The notes: generated by a model not told the origin, from the letters alone. A stretch of 64,000 bases of DNA from Flavobacterium sp. AED (GCF_000812945.1 NZ_JSYM01000001.1:930001-994000); one strand, 5' to 3'; positions 28,439-37,669 are shown, counted from the stretch's first letter. A program made the numbers and translations.

Positions 28439-28978
28439 CTACGCTCTTTTAATCTCATGCCCTACAAATTCTTCTAAGGTCGCAAACATGTCGTCTACAG
28501 AAAGGACTTCGAAATCGGGGTGTGTTTTAAGGAAATCAGCATTCAAAGTAATCAGGTTTTCTTCTATTTCGAAAAAAGTGTCGTTGTTGAGCAAATCTCG
28601 GATAGGATTTACGCCTTCCAATTTCCCTTTCAGAAACTTATTGAGTTTTACACTGCTCATTAATTTTACTTTTTTGGATTGTTGTTGGAACAATGCCAAA
28701 TGGTTGTAGGCCCCAATCAATGCCAAACCTTCTTCTATCAATTCATTCAGTTCTTTATCCCAACCCGAATTATATACAAACTGAGCAAAATTTCCTTCGG
28801 TATATTGCGACGTATAATAATCTAAATAATAACTCATTATAGCATCTTCGTGAATCAAATCATCGTTCACGCCTTCCTCCCGCATTAAGTTGATTACCGA
28901 AATATTAGAGTGAATTACATCTTGAAGGTTCTCACTATTAAAGGCTGTTTCTGAAATAATTATTCTACCGAATTCCAT
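28439..28978 (-). CDS. DMP19 (DUF4375)-like protein
   Basis: The 179-residue cytoplasmic acidic protein carries a MSYYLDYYTSQYTEGNFAQFVYNSG core (about 48-72), the pattern of DMP19/DUF4375 proteins, followed by helices. Members elsewhere have been described as DNA-mimic or dimer proteins, but the role here is unknown. Confidence 0.7.
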   Translation of the reverse strand: MEFGRIIISETAFNSENLQDVIHSNISVINLMREEGVNDDLIHEDAIMSYYLDYYTSQYTEGNFAQFVYNSGWDKELNELIEEGLALIGAYNHLALFQQQSKKVKLMSSVKLNKFLKGKLEGVNPIRDLLNNDTFFEIEENLITLNADFLKTHPDFEVLSVDDMFATLEEFVGHEIKRA

Positions 28979-29090
28979 AGGTTTTGTCTTTGAATATTTG
29001 CTGCAAATTTCGGGTAAAATAGTGAAGAATCGAAATGTTTTTTTCTGCCACAGATTACACAGATTAACACAGATTGATTAGCGCGAACAT

Positions 29091-29261
29091 TTAACTGACA
29101 TCAGATTCATTATTATTTTTTTTCTGATTCATTTTTGTAACCAAAGCTTTCAAACGCATAGCTTTTTCTTTTTTTTCTTCTTGAAGTTTAGCCTTTTTCC
29201 GATTGAGCAATTTGGTATGTAAAGCCTTATTTTTGGTGTTTTTTTCGGGTCCTTTTGCCAT
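29091..29261 (-). CDS. Small very basic Lys-rich protein (56 aa)
   Basis: This short gene begins MAKGPEKNTKNKALHTKLL and continues as a Lys/Glu-rich helix to NNNESDVS. A TATATTTG -7 box (complement of 29290-29297) lies 28 bases before the start, supporting expression. I recall similar 50-60-residue basic proteins in other flavobacteria, but no function is known; nucleic-acid or ribosome binding would fit the charge. Confidence 0.7.
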   Translation of the reverse strand: MAKGPEKNTKNKALHTKLLNRKKAKLQEEKKEKAMRLKALVTKMNQKKNNNESDVS

Positions 29262-29450
29262 AATGTAAAAGCTTCTTTAATTACGGGTACAAATATAAAG
29301 AAAGCCACATTAAAAATGCGGCTTTCCTTCCTCGAAGCATTGAATCGTTTTTTTACCACAGTTTTCACAGATTTTCACAGATTTTTTGTTTATGAAAATC
29401 TGTACTTAATTTTACTAATATGGTTTTAGTATATTTGGTAATAAAAATAA

Positions 29451-30122
29451 ATGAAAAATAAGACCCTCTTCTTTTTGGCAAGTCTAATAATCTTGTCTCT
29501 ATGGATATCAGAAACATTTTTTAAGATTCCTTACATGAACACAAACATCTTAAATACTTTGTTTACTGGGCTAGGTATAATTGGACTAATCACTACTTTA
29601 TTCCTTCAACAAAATCAAATATCTGAAAATAAAAAAGATGCAGATGCTCAAGTTGAAAACTTAAAAATTCAAAATTTTGAAAATAGATTTTTTTCTTTAA
29701 TTAATAATTATCAAAAAAGCATCAGTTTGAATTATTTTATTAATGATAAAAATATGTTTAGAACATTTTTCAATAACTACAAAAGCTGTATGGAAAATGG
29801 CAAATATGATGCAGACAGCCTTATTGATACATTTGATAAATTTAGAAAATCATATCAACATTTAATTGAATATTCATTTATAAATCAAATTACATTTCTA
29901 ATAAATATAATTGAAGAGAATACATTAATTGACAAATCCATTTATTACAAAAATTTAAACTGCTTATTTTCAGATATTGAAAAGAAATGTCTTTTTATAA
30001 TCATAAATTATGACACAACAATTAGCAGCGAGACTAAAGAATTATTTAAGATTAAATTTGAATTTATAACAGTTGATCCAGAAAAATTATTAAAAAGCAA
30101 GAATGAATTTTTTACTTTTTAA
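29451..30122 (+). CDS. Two-TM membrane protein, possible phage abortive-infection (AbiC-like) family
   Basis: The 223-residue protein has two N-terminal membrane segments (about 5-24 and 32-50), a charged stretch, then FENRFFSLINNYQKSI and a helical cytoplasmic domain. This layout, two TM plus an F-E-x-x-F-F helix, resembles the putative phage abortive infection family, which is why that family is proposed; it is not certain. Base composition is visibly more AT-rich than its neighbours. A TATATTTG box at 29430-29437 precedes the ATG by 13 bases. An AGCCCCGAT element follows. Confidence 0.6.
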   Translation: MKNKTLFFLASLIILSLWISETFFKIPYMNTNILNTLFTGLGIIGLITTLFLQQNQISENKKDADAQVENLKIQNFENRFFSLINNYQKSISLNYFINDKNMFRTFFNNYKSCMENGKYDADSLIDTFDKFRKSYQHLIEYSFINQITFLINIIEENTLIDKSIYYKNLNCLFSDIEKKCLFIIINYDTTISSETKELFKIKFEFITVDPEKLLKSKNEFFTF

Positions 30123-30172
30123 TTTGATAGAACTTTAGCAAAATTAGCCTTTTCATTTAAAAAACGAAATCT

Positions 30173-30254
30173 CCTAGCCCCGATAGGAGTGAAAATCCTT
30201 TTACTTTTTTCTTTAAAAAGTAAAAGATTGCAACGGATAGCGGGAAATAGCTTC
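30173..30254. repeat. AGCCCCGAT hairpin element, copy 2
   Basis: Outer blocks are as in copy 1; the central stem is CTTTTACTTTTT/AAAAAGTAAAAG with the same TCTTT loop. It lies between the AbiC-like gene and metG, just before a TATTTTTG box (30274-30281). Confidence 0.85.
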
Positions 30255-30300
30255 AAATAAAAATTCTATTGCTTATTTTTGCACTCAATAAAATTGAATC

Positions 30301-32361
30301 ATGATACAGAATCCAAAAAGATATACGATTACAGCAGCATTGCCTTATACGAACGGGCCGATTCACATTGGCCATTTGGCGGGTGTTTACGTGCCTTCGG
30401 ATATATATTCCAGATATTTAAGATTGCAGGGAAGAGATGTTTTGTTTGTTTGCGGAAGTGACGAACATGGCGTGGCGATTTCGATGAAAGCCAAAAAAGA
30501 AGGCATTACGCCACAGGAAGTAATCGATAAATATGATGGGATTATCCGTAAATCGTTCTCTGATTTTGGAATTTCGTTTGATAATTATTCCAGAACTTCG
30601 GCTAAAATTCATCATGATACCGCTTCGGAGTTTTTTAGAAAACTGTATGATAAAGGTGATTTTATCGAGGAAGTGACGGAGCAATTGTATGATGCAAAAG
30701 CGGATCAATTCTTGGCAGACCGTTTTGTGGTGGGAACTTGTCCAAAATGTGGCAACGAAGAAGCCTATGGCGATCAATGCGAAAAATGTGGTTCTACACT
30801 CAATGCTACGGATTTGATTAATCCAAAATCGACAATTACGGGTGAAACTCCTATTTTAAAATCTACGAAACACTGGTTTTTGCCTTTGGACCGTTATGAA
30901 GATTTCTTGAAAGAATGGATTCTCGTTGGACATAAAAACGACTGGAAACCGAATGTTTACGGGCAAGTAAAATCGTGGATTGATGGCGGTTTAGAACCTC
31001 GTGCGGTAACTCGTGACTTGGATTGGGGAATTGATGTTCCGGTTGAAGGTGCCGAAGGAAAAAAATTATACGTGTGGTTTGATGCGCCGATTGGCTACAT
31101 TTCATCTACGAAAGAATGGGCTTTGCGCGAAGGAAAAGATTGGGAACCATACTGGAAAGATAAAGACACCAAACTGGTGCACTTTATTGGGAAAGATAAT
31201 ATTGTTTTCCATTGCATTATTTTTCCTGCGATGTTGAAAGCTGAAGGAAGTTATATTTTGCCGGACAATGTTCCTGCAAATGAGTTTTTGAATTTGGAAG
31301 GAAATAAATTATCTACTTCTAAAAATTGGGCAGTTTGGTTGCACGAATATTTGGAAGAATTTCCAAATCAGCAAGATGTTTTGCGTTATGCGTTGACATC
31401 GAATGCTCCGGAAACGAAGGATAATGATTTTACCTGGAAAGATTTTCAGGCTAGAAATAATAATGAATTAGTCGCGATTTACGGGAATTTCATCAATCGT
31501 GTGGTGGTTTTAACCAATAAATATTACAACGGAATAGTTCCTCAACCGAATGAACTTTCAGAAGTGGACGAAGCTACTTTAACCGAATTGAAAGCGTATC
31601 CAGCTGTGATTTCGAGTTCTGTGGAGCGTTATAGATTTCGTGAAGCCTTGAGTGAATTGATGAATGTAGCGCGTTTAGGAAATAAATATTTGGCAGATGA
31701 AGAGCCTTGGAAAGTTATCAAAGACAATCCGGAGCGCGTGCAAACGCAAATGTATGTGGCGTTGCAAATTGCGGCTGCTTTGAGTTCACTTTGCGAACCT
31801 TTCTTGCCATTTACAGCAAAGAAATTATCAAGAATTCTAAAAATAGAAAGTCCGTTGAACTGGAATACTATTGCTCAAAATTCTGATTTAATTCCGGCTG
31901 GACACCAAATTGGAGAAGCGGAATTGTTGTTTGCCAAAATTGAAGACGAGGAAATCCAAAAACAAATTGACAAACTGGAAGCAACTAAAACCGCCAATAC
32001 CGCCGAAAATAAAAAAGCGGAACCACAGAAAGAAGCAATTCAATTTGAGGATTTTGCTAAAATGGATATCCGTACAGGAACGATTCTGGAAGCCGAAAAA
32101 ATGCCGAAAGCGAACAAGCTTTTGATTTTGAAAGTAGACACCGGAATTGATGTTCGAACTATAGTTTCTGGAATTGCCGAGAGTTTTAAACCGGAAGATA
32201 TTGTTGGAAAAAGAGTAACAGTTCTAGTGAATTTGGCTCCAAGAAACCTTCGTGGCGTAGAAAGTCAAGGAATGATTTTGATGACCACAAATGCCGAAGG
32301 AAAATTGGTATTTGTAAATCCGGATGCGGATGGGGTTGCGAATGGTGAGACGATAAATTAA
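30301..32361 (+). CDS. metG: Methionine--tRNA ligase
   Basis: MetRS charges tRNA-Met. The protein of 686 residues has the class I HIGH motif in [10 protein letters not shown], the zinc knuckle [20 protein letters not shown], the KMSKS-equivalent [11 protein letters not shown], and a C-terminal tRNA-binding (EMAP/Trbp111) domain from about 575 ([15 protein letters not shown]). The linker before that domain is Lys/Glu/Ala-rich. A -7 box at 30274-30281 precedes the start by 19 bases. Confidence 0.98.
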   Translation: MIQNPKRYTITAALPYTNGPIHIGHLAGVYVPSDIYSRYLRLQGRDVLFVCGSDEHGVAISMKAKKEGITPQEVIDKYDGIIRKSFSDFGISFDNYSRTSAKIHHDTASEFFRKLYDKGDFIEEVTEQLYDAKADQFLADRFVVGTCPKCGNEEAYGDQCEKCGSTLNATDLINPKSTITGETPILKSTKHWFLPLDRYEDFLKEWILVGHKNDWKPNVYGQVKSWIDGGLEPRAVTRDLDWGIDVPVEGAEGKKLYVWFDAPIGYISSTKEWALREGKDWEPYWKDKDTKLVHFIGKDNIVFHCIIFPAMLKAEGSYILPDNVPANEFLNLEGNKLSTSKNWAVWLHEYLEEFPNQQDVLRYALTSNAPETKDNDFTWKDFQARNNNELVAIYGNFINRVVVLTNKYYNGIVPQPNELSEVDEATLTELKAYPAVISSSVERYRFREALSELMNVARLGNKYLADEEPWKVIKDNPERVQTQMYVALQIAAALSSLCEPFLPFTAKKLSRILKIESPLNWNTIAQNSDLIPAGHQIGEAELLFAKIEDEEIQKQIDKLEATKTANTAENKKAEPQKEAIQFEDFAKMDIRTGTILEAEKMPKANKLLILKVDTGIDVRTIVSGIAESFKPEDIVGKRVTVLVNLAPRNLRGVESQGMILMTTNAEGKLVFVNPDADGVANGETIN

Positions 32362-32383
32362 ACATTCATATATCCACGATTAC

Positions 32384-32412
32384 GTAGAGACGTTGCAATG
32401 CAACGTCTCTAT
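32384..32412. repeat. REP palindrome, copy 1
   Basis: GTAGAGACGTTGCA, one base, TGCAACGTCTCTA: 29-bp REP with the last base changed. It lies 22 bases after metG. Confidence 0.9.
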
Positions 32413-32480
32413 CTGTTTTAACCAAGAACCATTCAAAAATTATATAAAAAATTATTATATTCGTTACCATCAACATGCAG

Positions 32481-32523
32481 GAGACGTTGCAACACAAGAG
32501 ACGTTGCAATGCAACGTCTCTAC
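32481..32523. repeat. REP palindrome, copy 2 with adjoining half copy
   Basis: A half unit (GAGACGTTGCAA, 32481-32492) is followed by a nearly full palindrome (32498-32523), 25 bases before the transposase start. Confidence 0.85.
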
Positions 32524-32547
32524 CCGATAAATCCGAACGAAAATAAT

Positions 32548-33135
32548 ATGAATAACAAATTCCAAAATAAATACCGCATACCCTCTGCTCGATTGAAAAA
32601 TTGGGATTATGGAAATAACGGTGCCTATTTTATAACGATTTGTACTTCAAACCGGGAACATTTTTTTGGCGAAATCGTTCTGGTTAATGATGAAAATGAA
32701 ATGCAGTTGAATGAAATCGGAAAATTAGCTGAGCGATTTTGGGCTGAAATACCAAACCATTTTCCATTTGTTGAATTGGGAAATTATGTTATTATGCCGA
32801 ATCACATTCATGGAATATTGATAATTAATAAAAAGAATATCGTTGATGACATTGTAGAGACGTTGCAATGCAACGTCTCTACCGTGAATGCGACAGAAGC
32901 AATCAATAAAAAGGAACTGATGGCGGAGATTTCACCTAAATCGGGTACAATTTCAACCATTATTCGTTCCTACAAATCGGTGGTAACCAAAAACGCACAT
33001 TTTATACACGCTGATTTTGAATGGCAAGAACGTTTTCACGATCATATTATCCGAAATTCAGAATCGTTTGAAAGAATGCAAAATTATATAGAAACCAATC
33101 CTGAACAGTGGAAAGAAGATAAATTTTACAACTAA
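32548..33135 (+). CDS. REP-associated tyrosine transposase (RAYT, Y1/IS200-like)
   Basis: The 195-residue protein belongs to the single-domain Y1 HUH transposase group: YGNNGAYFITICTSNREHFFG near the N-terminus, the HUH pair His86-Ile-His88 in MPNHIHGI, and Tyr142 in IIRSYKSVVTK as the candidate nucleophile. The C-terminus has FHDHIIRNSESFERMQNYI. RAYTs are domesticated transposases thought to act on REP palindromes; matching REPs lie upstream. A perfect REP is also present inside the gene, in frame, between His88 and Tyr142. The ATG at 32548 is chosen because the earlier ATG lies in REP copy 2. Confidence 0.93.
   Translation: MNNKFQNKYRIPSARLKNWDYGNNGAYFITICTSNREHFFGEIVLVNDENEMQLNEIGKLAERFWAEIPNHFPFVELGNYVIMPNHIHGILIINKKNIVDDIVETLQCNVSTVNATEAINKKELMAEISPKSGTISTIIRSYKSVVTKNAHFIHADFEWQERFHDHIIRNSESFERMQNYIETNPEQWKEDKFYN
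32854..32882. repeat. REP palindrome, copy 3, inside the RAYT gene
   Basis: A perfect 29-bp copy (GTAGAGACGTTGCA, one base, TGCAACGTCTCTAC) begins exactly at codon 103 and encodes VETLQCNVS and the start of a Thr codon. Confidence 0.95.
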
Positions 33136-33198
33136 ACTAGTTGCAAAATTCTAACTTAGAAGTAGCTTTTGTAATTATACCAAAAAACATAACATAAT

Positions 33199-33885
33199 AT
33201 GAGCCTAAAAGTAGTTGCTTTCGACGCCGATGATACCTTATGGATCAACGAAACCTATTTTGATGAAACCGAGAAAAAATTCTGTGGTTTGATGGAAGAT
33301 TATTTGTCGCATCAAGGAATTTCCAAAGAACTTTTCAAGGTCGAAATTGATAATCTGAAATTATACGGTTACGGAATAAAAGGCTATATTCTTTCGATGA
33401 TTGAAGCAGCGATGTCTATTTCGAGTAATACACTTCCCATAGAAATAATTGAAAAAATCATTCAGTACGGAAAGGAATTACTGGAAAAACCGATTGTTTT
33501 ATTGGATGGTGTGGAAGAAACTTTAGAAACTTTACACGGAAAATACAAATTGGTTGTTGCCACAAAAGGTGATTTATTAGACCAACGCCGCAAACTGCAT
33601 AATTCCGGTTTAGGTCATTATTTTCATCATATCGAAGTGATGTCAGACAAGCAGGAAGTAGATTATTCTGATTTGATTAAACGTTTAGAGATAGAACCTT
33701 CCGAATTTTTCATGATTGGAAATTCTTTAAAATCGGATGTTTTGCCGGTTTTGGCCATTGGCGGACACGCCGTTCATATTCCGTTTCATACGACTTGGGC
33801 ACACGAAAAAATCGACCATACAATAGAACATGAAAACTTTAGTGCTTTTGAAAAAATAACTGATGTTTTAAAACGATTAGAATAA
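33199..33885 (+). CDS. HAD-family hydrolase
   Basis: The 228-residue cytoplasmic phosphatase-like protein carries the HAD nucleophile motif FDADDT (Asp9, Asp11), an alpha-helical cap (about 20-95), motif II VVATKGD, and motif IV GNSLKSDVLPVLAIGG. Substrate is unknown; the layout resembles haloacid dehalogenase or phosphoglycolate-phosphatase types. Confidence 0.9.
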   Translation: MSLKVVAFDADDTLWINETYFDETEKKFCGLMEDYLSHQGISKELFKVEIDNLKLYGYGIKGYILSMIEAAMSISSNTLPIEIIEKIIQYGKELLEKPIVLLDGVEETLETLHGKYKLVVATKGDLLDQRRKLHNSGLGHYFHHIEVMSDKQEVDYSDLIKRLEIEPSEFFMIGNSLKSDVLPVLAIGGHAVHIPFHTTWAHEKIDHTIEHENFSAFEKITDVLKRLE

Positions 33886-34097
33886 AATAAAAATTGATGA
33901 TTTATTAGGTCATTCATTAACTATTCTTGGCCTAATAAATCTTTAATTAAAGTCTTTTTCAACTGAAATACGACACGTATTTAGAAAAAAAACTCCCAAA
34001 TCACCGTTAAAAAGCACATTTAGAGCTGTTCTTTACAGAATTAAAAGGAATGCTTTCATAATTCACTGTTTAAAATTTCATATCAAAATTTGTGCTG

Positions 34098-34105
34098 TAG
34101 TTTTG
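34098..34105 (+). promoter_or_regulatory. -7 element for the OmpA porin
   Basis: TAGTTTTG, 23 bases before the ATG at 34129. Confidence 0.5.
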
Positions 34106-34128
34106 CCTTGAATTTAAATAATAAAATT

Positions 34129-35385
34129 ATGAAAAAAATCATACTTACGTTAGTTTTTGCTTCTGCAATGACCACTATGAGTGCTCAAACTGAACCTGTA
34201 AAAAGCACAGAAGATGGCTTTAACAAATGGTCTATTGAATTAGCCGGTGGTGTTAACAAACCACAAAGACCAATGACTTCTGGTTATTTCACATCGACAC
34301 CAAGTCCTTATGTTGTTGATCTAGGTGTTCGATACATGTTTAACAATAAATTTGGTTTGAAAGCTGATTTTGGCTACAACAGTTTTCAAGGAAAAAATAA
34401 TTCTAAAGATTTTGACACTAAATATTACAGAGCAGACATTCAAGCTGTTGCTAACTTAGGAAGAATTATGAACTTTGAAACTTGGACCAAAACAATTGGT
34501 TTATTGGGTCATGCAGGTTTTGGTTTAGCACAATTAGAAGATCAAAATTCAGCTTTGAAAGATAGAATGGGTAATTTTATGGCTGGTGTAACTGGTCAAA
34601 TCAGATTATCTGACAGAATCGCTTTAACAGGGGATTTCACAACAATCCTTAATGCTGCACAAGATGCTACTTTTGATGCTGCCAGTACTCGCGCCTCAAG
34701 AGGATTTTCAGGAATTCTTTTTAATGGTACTGTAGGTTTAGCAGTTTACTTAGGTAAAAATGCAAAACATGCTGACTGGGTAATCGATAATGAAGGTCGC
34801 TTTGATGCAATTGACGCCAGGTTTATGGCTATTGAAAATAAAATGCTAGACACTGATAAAGATGGTGTAGCTGATTATTTAGATGAAGAAGCTAATACAC
34901 CAGCAGGCGCTATGGTTGACACTAAAGGAAGATCTATTGATAAAAACAATAATAATGTTCCTGATGAAACAGAAGCATATATCTTGAAAAATTATGGTAG
35001 CACTACTAATAATTCTCCGCTTTTAACAAACAACGAATTGATTAGAAGCTTAATCAACGGTGGTTATGTTGCAGTTTATTTTGACTTCAATAAATCTACT
35101 CCGACTAATGTTTCTACAGAAGGTACTGATTTTATCTTAACATATTTAAGAAACAATCCTACTGCTTCAGTTGATATTATAGGTCATGCTGACGAAATAG
35201 GAAGATCAGCTTACAATGACAAGTTATCTAATGCAAGAGCTAACAATGTAAAAAACACTTTAGTGAAAGCTAATGTTGATGCTTCAAGATTGAATGTAAT
35301 TGCTGCTGGTGAAGATACTTCAGTAGATATCGATTCAGAAAATGCAAGAAGACTAGTTAGAAGAGTTACTTTCAGAGTAAAATAA
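34129..35385 (+). CDS. OmpA-family major outer-membrane protein (P60-like)
   Basis: The 418-residue protein has a signal peptide (MKKIILTLVFASAMTTMSAQ), an N-terminal beta-barrel (about 25-220), a calcium-binding thrombospondin-type-3 linker (DTDKDGVADYLDEE and a second KNNNNVPDE unit, about 245-290), and a C-terminal OmpA peptidoglycan-binding domain with IIGHADEIGRS and NARRLVRRV. Flavobacterial P60 porins have this order. The codon-13-earlier frame start precedes the -7 box and is rejected. The preceding stretch 33886-34128 shows no gene. Confidence 0.93.
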   Translation: MKKIILTLVFASAMTTMSAQTEPVKSTEDGFNKWSIELAGGVNKPQRPMTSGYFTSTPSPYVVDLGVRYMFNNKFGLKADFGYNSFQGKNNSKDFDTKYYRADIQAVANLGRIMNFETWTKTIGLLGHAGFGLAQLEDQNSALKDRMGNFMAGVTGQIRLSDRIALTGDFTTILNAAQDATFDAASTRASRGFSGILFNGTVGLAVYLGKNAKHADWVIDNEGRFDAIDARFMAIENKMLDTDKDGVADYLDEEANTPAGAMVDTKGRSIDKNNNNVPDETEAYILKNYGSTTNNSPLLTNNELIRSLINGGYVAVYFDFNKSTPTNVSTEGTDFILTYLRNNPTASVDIIGHADEIGRSAYNDKLSNARANNVKNTLVKANVDASRLNVIAAGEDTSVDIDSENARRLVRRVTFRVK

Positions 35386-35403
35386 ACTTAGTTTTATATT
35401 TCC

Positions 35404-35440
35404 AAAAGGCCCTAAAGAAATTTCTTTTAGGGTCTTTTTT
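35404..35440 (+). terminator. Terminator after the OmpA porin
   Basis: CCCTAAAGAAA pairs with TTTCTTTTAGGG, followed by a T run. Confidence 0.85.
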
Positions 35441-35567
35441 CATGTCTACTATTCTGGAGTTTTTATCAGAAAATATTTTTCAATAGCGCAGCATTACAAA
35501 TATCAATTTTCGTATCATTTACACCAAAAGTTAAATAAAATGAATTTAAGGTTCAAAAGAATAGCTG

Positions 35568-35575
35568 TACTTTTG
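35568..35575 (+). promoter_or_regulatory. -7 element for the CAT-like gene
   Basis: TACTTTTG, 24 bases before the TTG start. Confidence 0.5.
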
Positions 35576-35599
35576 ACAAATAAATAAAATTACAAAATC

Positions 35600-36229
35600 T
35601 TGAAAACACTTTTAGATATAGAGAACTGGAACAGAAAGGAACATTTTCATTTTTTTAGACAATTTGAAGAACCTTTTTTTGGTGCTACAGTCGAAATTGA
35701 TTGTACCAAAGCTTATGCAACTGCAAAATCGCTGGATACTTCCTTTTTTATCTATTATTTACACAAAACATTAGTTGCAGTTAATGCAATCGAATCGTTT
35801 CGCTATAGAATTTCGGATGATAAAATATACGTTTGTGACCAAATTAATGCTTCAGCAACTATTGGTCGTAAAGATGGCAGTTTTGGATTTTCTTTAAATG
35901 AGTATAATGCTGATTTTACTGTTTTTACGGCTACTGCTTCGGCGGAGATTGAACGAATACAAAATACAACAGGACTTTTCACCCGAACATTTGAAGAGGA
36001 TAACGTAATCCATTTTTCGGCAATTCCTTGGTTAAACTTCACTTCCTTATCCCATGCCAGGAGTTATACGTTTCCGGACAGTTGCCCAAAAATTTCCTTT
36101 GGAAAAATGATTGTTGCACAAAACGGAAAAAGAACCATGTCCATGTCTGTCCATGTGCATCACGGACTAATGGATGGTTTGCATGTAGGTCAATTTGTAG
36201 ATTATTTTCAAGAGATTATGAATCAGTAA
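35600..36229 (+). CDS. Chloramphenicol acetyltransferase-like protein, TTG start
   Basis: The 209-residue protein has the type-A CAT layout: WNRKEHFHFFRQFEEPFFGATVEID at the N-terminus and the catalytic VHVHHGLMDGLHVGQFVDYF near the C-terminus (HH-x-x-x-DG). CATs acetylate chloramphenicol using acetyl-CoA; in flavobacteria such genes are chromosomal and resistance is not assured. The start must be TTG: an in-frame TAA lies at 35585-35587 with no ATG between. Confidence 0.88.
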   Translation: MKTLLDIENWNRKEHFHFFRQFEEPFFGATVEIDCTKAYATAKSLDTSFFIYYLHKTLVAVNAIESFRYRISDDKIYVCDQINASATIGRKDGSFGFSLNEYNADFTVFTATASAEIERIQNTTGLFTRTFEEDNVIHFSAIPWLNFTSLSHARSYTFPDSCPKISFGKMIVAQNGKRTMSMSVHVHHGLMDGLHVGQFVDYFQEIMNQ

Positions 36230-36268
36230 ATTAAGTATTTTTTGTAACTTTACTTAAAACTTACTGCC

Positions 36269-36787
36269 ATGCTATCAAAAAATATAGAACTCGCGTTGAA
36301 TCATCAGATTCGCATTGAAGCTGAATCATCCCAAACCTATCTTTCTATGGCTTCTTGGTCAGAAACTCATGGTTTGGAAGGAATTTCAAAATTTATGTAT
36401 GCCCAATCTGATGAAGAACGGGCACACATGCTTAAATTGGTCCGGTATATAAATGAAAGAGGCGGCCATGCAAGAGTAAGCGAATTAAAAGCTCCGAAAA
36501 TTAGCTATGAAACATTCAAGGAAATGTTTGAAGAACTTTACAAACACGAAATTTTTGTTTCTGAATCAATTAACGAACTGGTTCATATTTCGTTTTCAGA
36601 AAAAGATTATGCCACACATAACTTTTTACAATGGTATGTAGCCGAGCAAATTGAAGAAGAAGCCCAAGCTAAACTTATTTTAGATAAGATAAATCTAATT
36701 GGGGATGACAAAGGTGGTTTGTATTTGTTTGACAGAGATATTCAACAAATGACTTTAAAAAGTACTACATCCAAAGATTCAAAATAG
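36269..36787 (+). CDS. ftnA: Bacterial ferritin
   Basis: Ferritin oxidises and stores iron as a cytoplasmic 24-mer. The protein of 172 residues is a four-helix bundle with ferroxidase residues visible in HQIRIEAESSQTYLSMASW, QSDEERAHMLKLVRYINERGG and WYVAEQIEEEAQAKLILDKI. Length is standard. It lies 39 bases downstream of the CAT-like gene on the same strand. Confidence 0.96.
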   Translation: MLSKNIELALNHQIRIEAESSQTYLSMASWSETHGLEGISKFMYAQSDEERAHMLKLVRYINERGGHARVSELKAPKISYETFKEMFEELYKHEIFVSESINELVHISFSEKDYATHNFLQWYVAEQIEEEAQAKLILDKINLIGDDKGGLYLFDRDIQQMTLKSTTSKDSK

Positions 36788-36838
36788 CTAAACACACTTT
36801 AGAATCTATAATATAACTTGATTTTAATGCTTTGAAAA

Positions 36839-37009
36839 TTGAGTAAAAAGAAAAAAAATAAGGAAAAGAAAAAGGATAAAAAAGAGTCCCATAAAAAGGA
36901 TGTTCCTAAGGGAAAACTCAAATCAAAATGTTGTGAAAGTTATAAAGAAGGTGAAAACAAGCGTTGCAAACGTTGCCCTAGATTTGATTTACGAAAAAAA
37001 GAAAAATAA
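36839..37009 (+). CDS. Small Lys-rich, four-cysteine protein (56 aa), TTG start
   Basis: A TTG start (in-frame TGA at 36833-36835 leaves no other) gives MSKKKKNKEKKKDKKES, then a C-terminal KCCESYKEGENKRCKRC segment: a CC-x(10)-C-x2-C set that could bind zinc, followed by PRFDLRKKEK. I recall related short proteins in flavobacteria but no function. It lies 51 bases after ferritin on the same strand and ends before a terminator. Confidence 0.65.
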   Translation: MSKKKKNKEKKKDKKESHKKDVPKGKLKSKCCESYKEGENKRCKRCPRFDLRKKEK

Positions 37010-37054
37010 AAGTACTCCGTCGCAGTTTACAGTCGCAGTCCACACATTTAATTT

Positions 37055-37089
37055 AAAAAAAACCACCGATGACTGTCGATGGTTTTTTT
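37055..37089. terminator. Bidirectional terminator
   Basis: AAAAAAAACCACCGA pairs with TCGATGGTTTTTTT between the small Cys protein and ssb. Confidence 0.8.
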
Positions 37090-37167
37090 GTTTGGTTTTC
37101 AGTCACAGTTTGCAACATTCCAATATCTGTAAACTGAAACCGAAAACGGGGACTTATCACTAAAAAA

Positions 37168-37500
37168 CTATTTCCCTAAAAGAAGCACATCGTTAACCAC
37201 GACTTCCGTAATATAGCGTTTTTCTCCGTTTTTATCATCGTAGCTTCTGTGGGTCAATTTGCCTTCAATGGCTATTTCTTTTCCTTTGGTTACATATTTT
37301 TCTATGATTTCAGCAGTTTTTCCCCAAGCTACCAGTTTGTGCCATTGGGTTTCTTCTACTTTTTCTCCTTTGTCGTTTTTATAGCTTTCATTTGTCGCTA
37401 AAGTGAAATTGGCTAATTTTTTTCCTCCGTCAAAAGTTTTGATTTCCGGATCATTCCCTACGTGTCCAATTAACTGTACTTTGTTTCTTAATGCATTCAT
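37168..37500 (-). CDS. ssb: Single-stranded DNA-binding protein, short form
   Basis: The 110-residue protein consists of one OB fold: RNKVQLIGHVGNDPEIKTF, FTLATNESY, ETQWHKLVAWGKTAEIIEKYV and KLTHRSYDDKNG. It stops at LLLGK and lacks the flexible linker and acidic tail (DDDLPF type) through which SSB recruits partner proteins. Such a short paralogue next to a full-length SSB elsewhere is common in flavobacteria (recalled); the partner is not in this window. Confidence 0.93.
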   Translation of the reverse strand: MNALRNKVQLIGHVGNDPEIKTFDGGKKLANFTLATNESYKNDKGEKVEETQWHKLVAWGKTAEIIEKYVTKGKEIAIEGKLTHRSYDDKNGEKRYITEVVVNDVLLLGK

Positions 37501-37640
37501 GGCGTGTAAAATTTAAATGTTAGTGTATATAAGTTATTTGTTGAATCATTGTTACAAATCAACATTGCAAAGATGCGGTGGGTTCCAAAAATTATTCGGT
37601 TACTAACTGTTTACTTTCGGTTGTAACTATTTGTAAACGT

Positions 37641-37669
37641 TTGTAAATGGAAATATTTGATTATATTTG
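37641..37669 (+). promoter_or_regulatory. Complete promoter for the GNAT-nitrilase gene
   Basis: TTG at 37641, an 18-base spacer and TATATTTG at 37662-37669 match the Bacteroidetes TTG/TAnnTTTG promoter, 17 bases before the ATG at 37687. A frame start at 37657 falls inside it and is rejected. Confidence 0.65.

Noticed and set aside
32384..32524. Repeated palindromes resembling a short CRISPR array
   Set aside because: Units are REP palindromes next to a RAYT gene, with irregular spacing and no spacer-sized unique segments or cas genes.
36900..37163. Plus-strand frame of 87 codons after ferritin
   Set aside because: Overlaps the Cys-containing small gene in another frame and reads through a terminator hairpin.
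37168..37500. Truncated ssb pseudogene
   Set aside because: The OB fold is complete; tail-less SSB paralogues are normal in flavobacteria.
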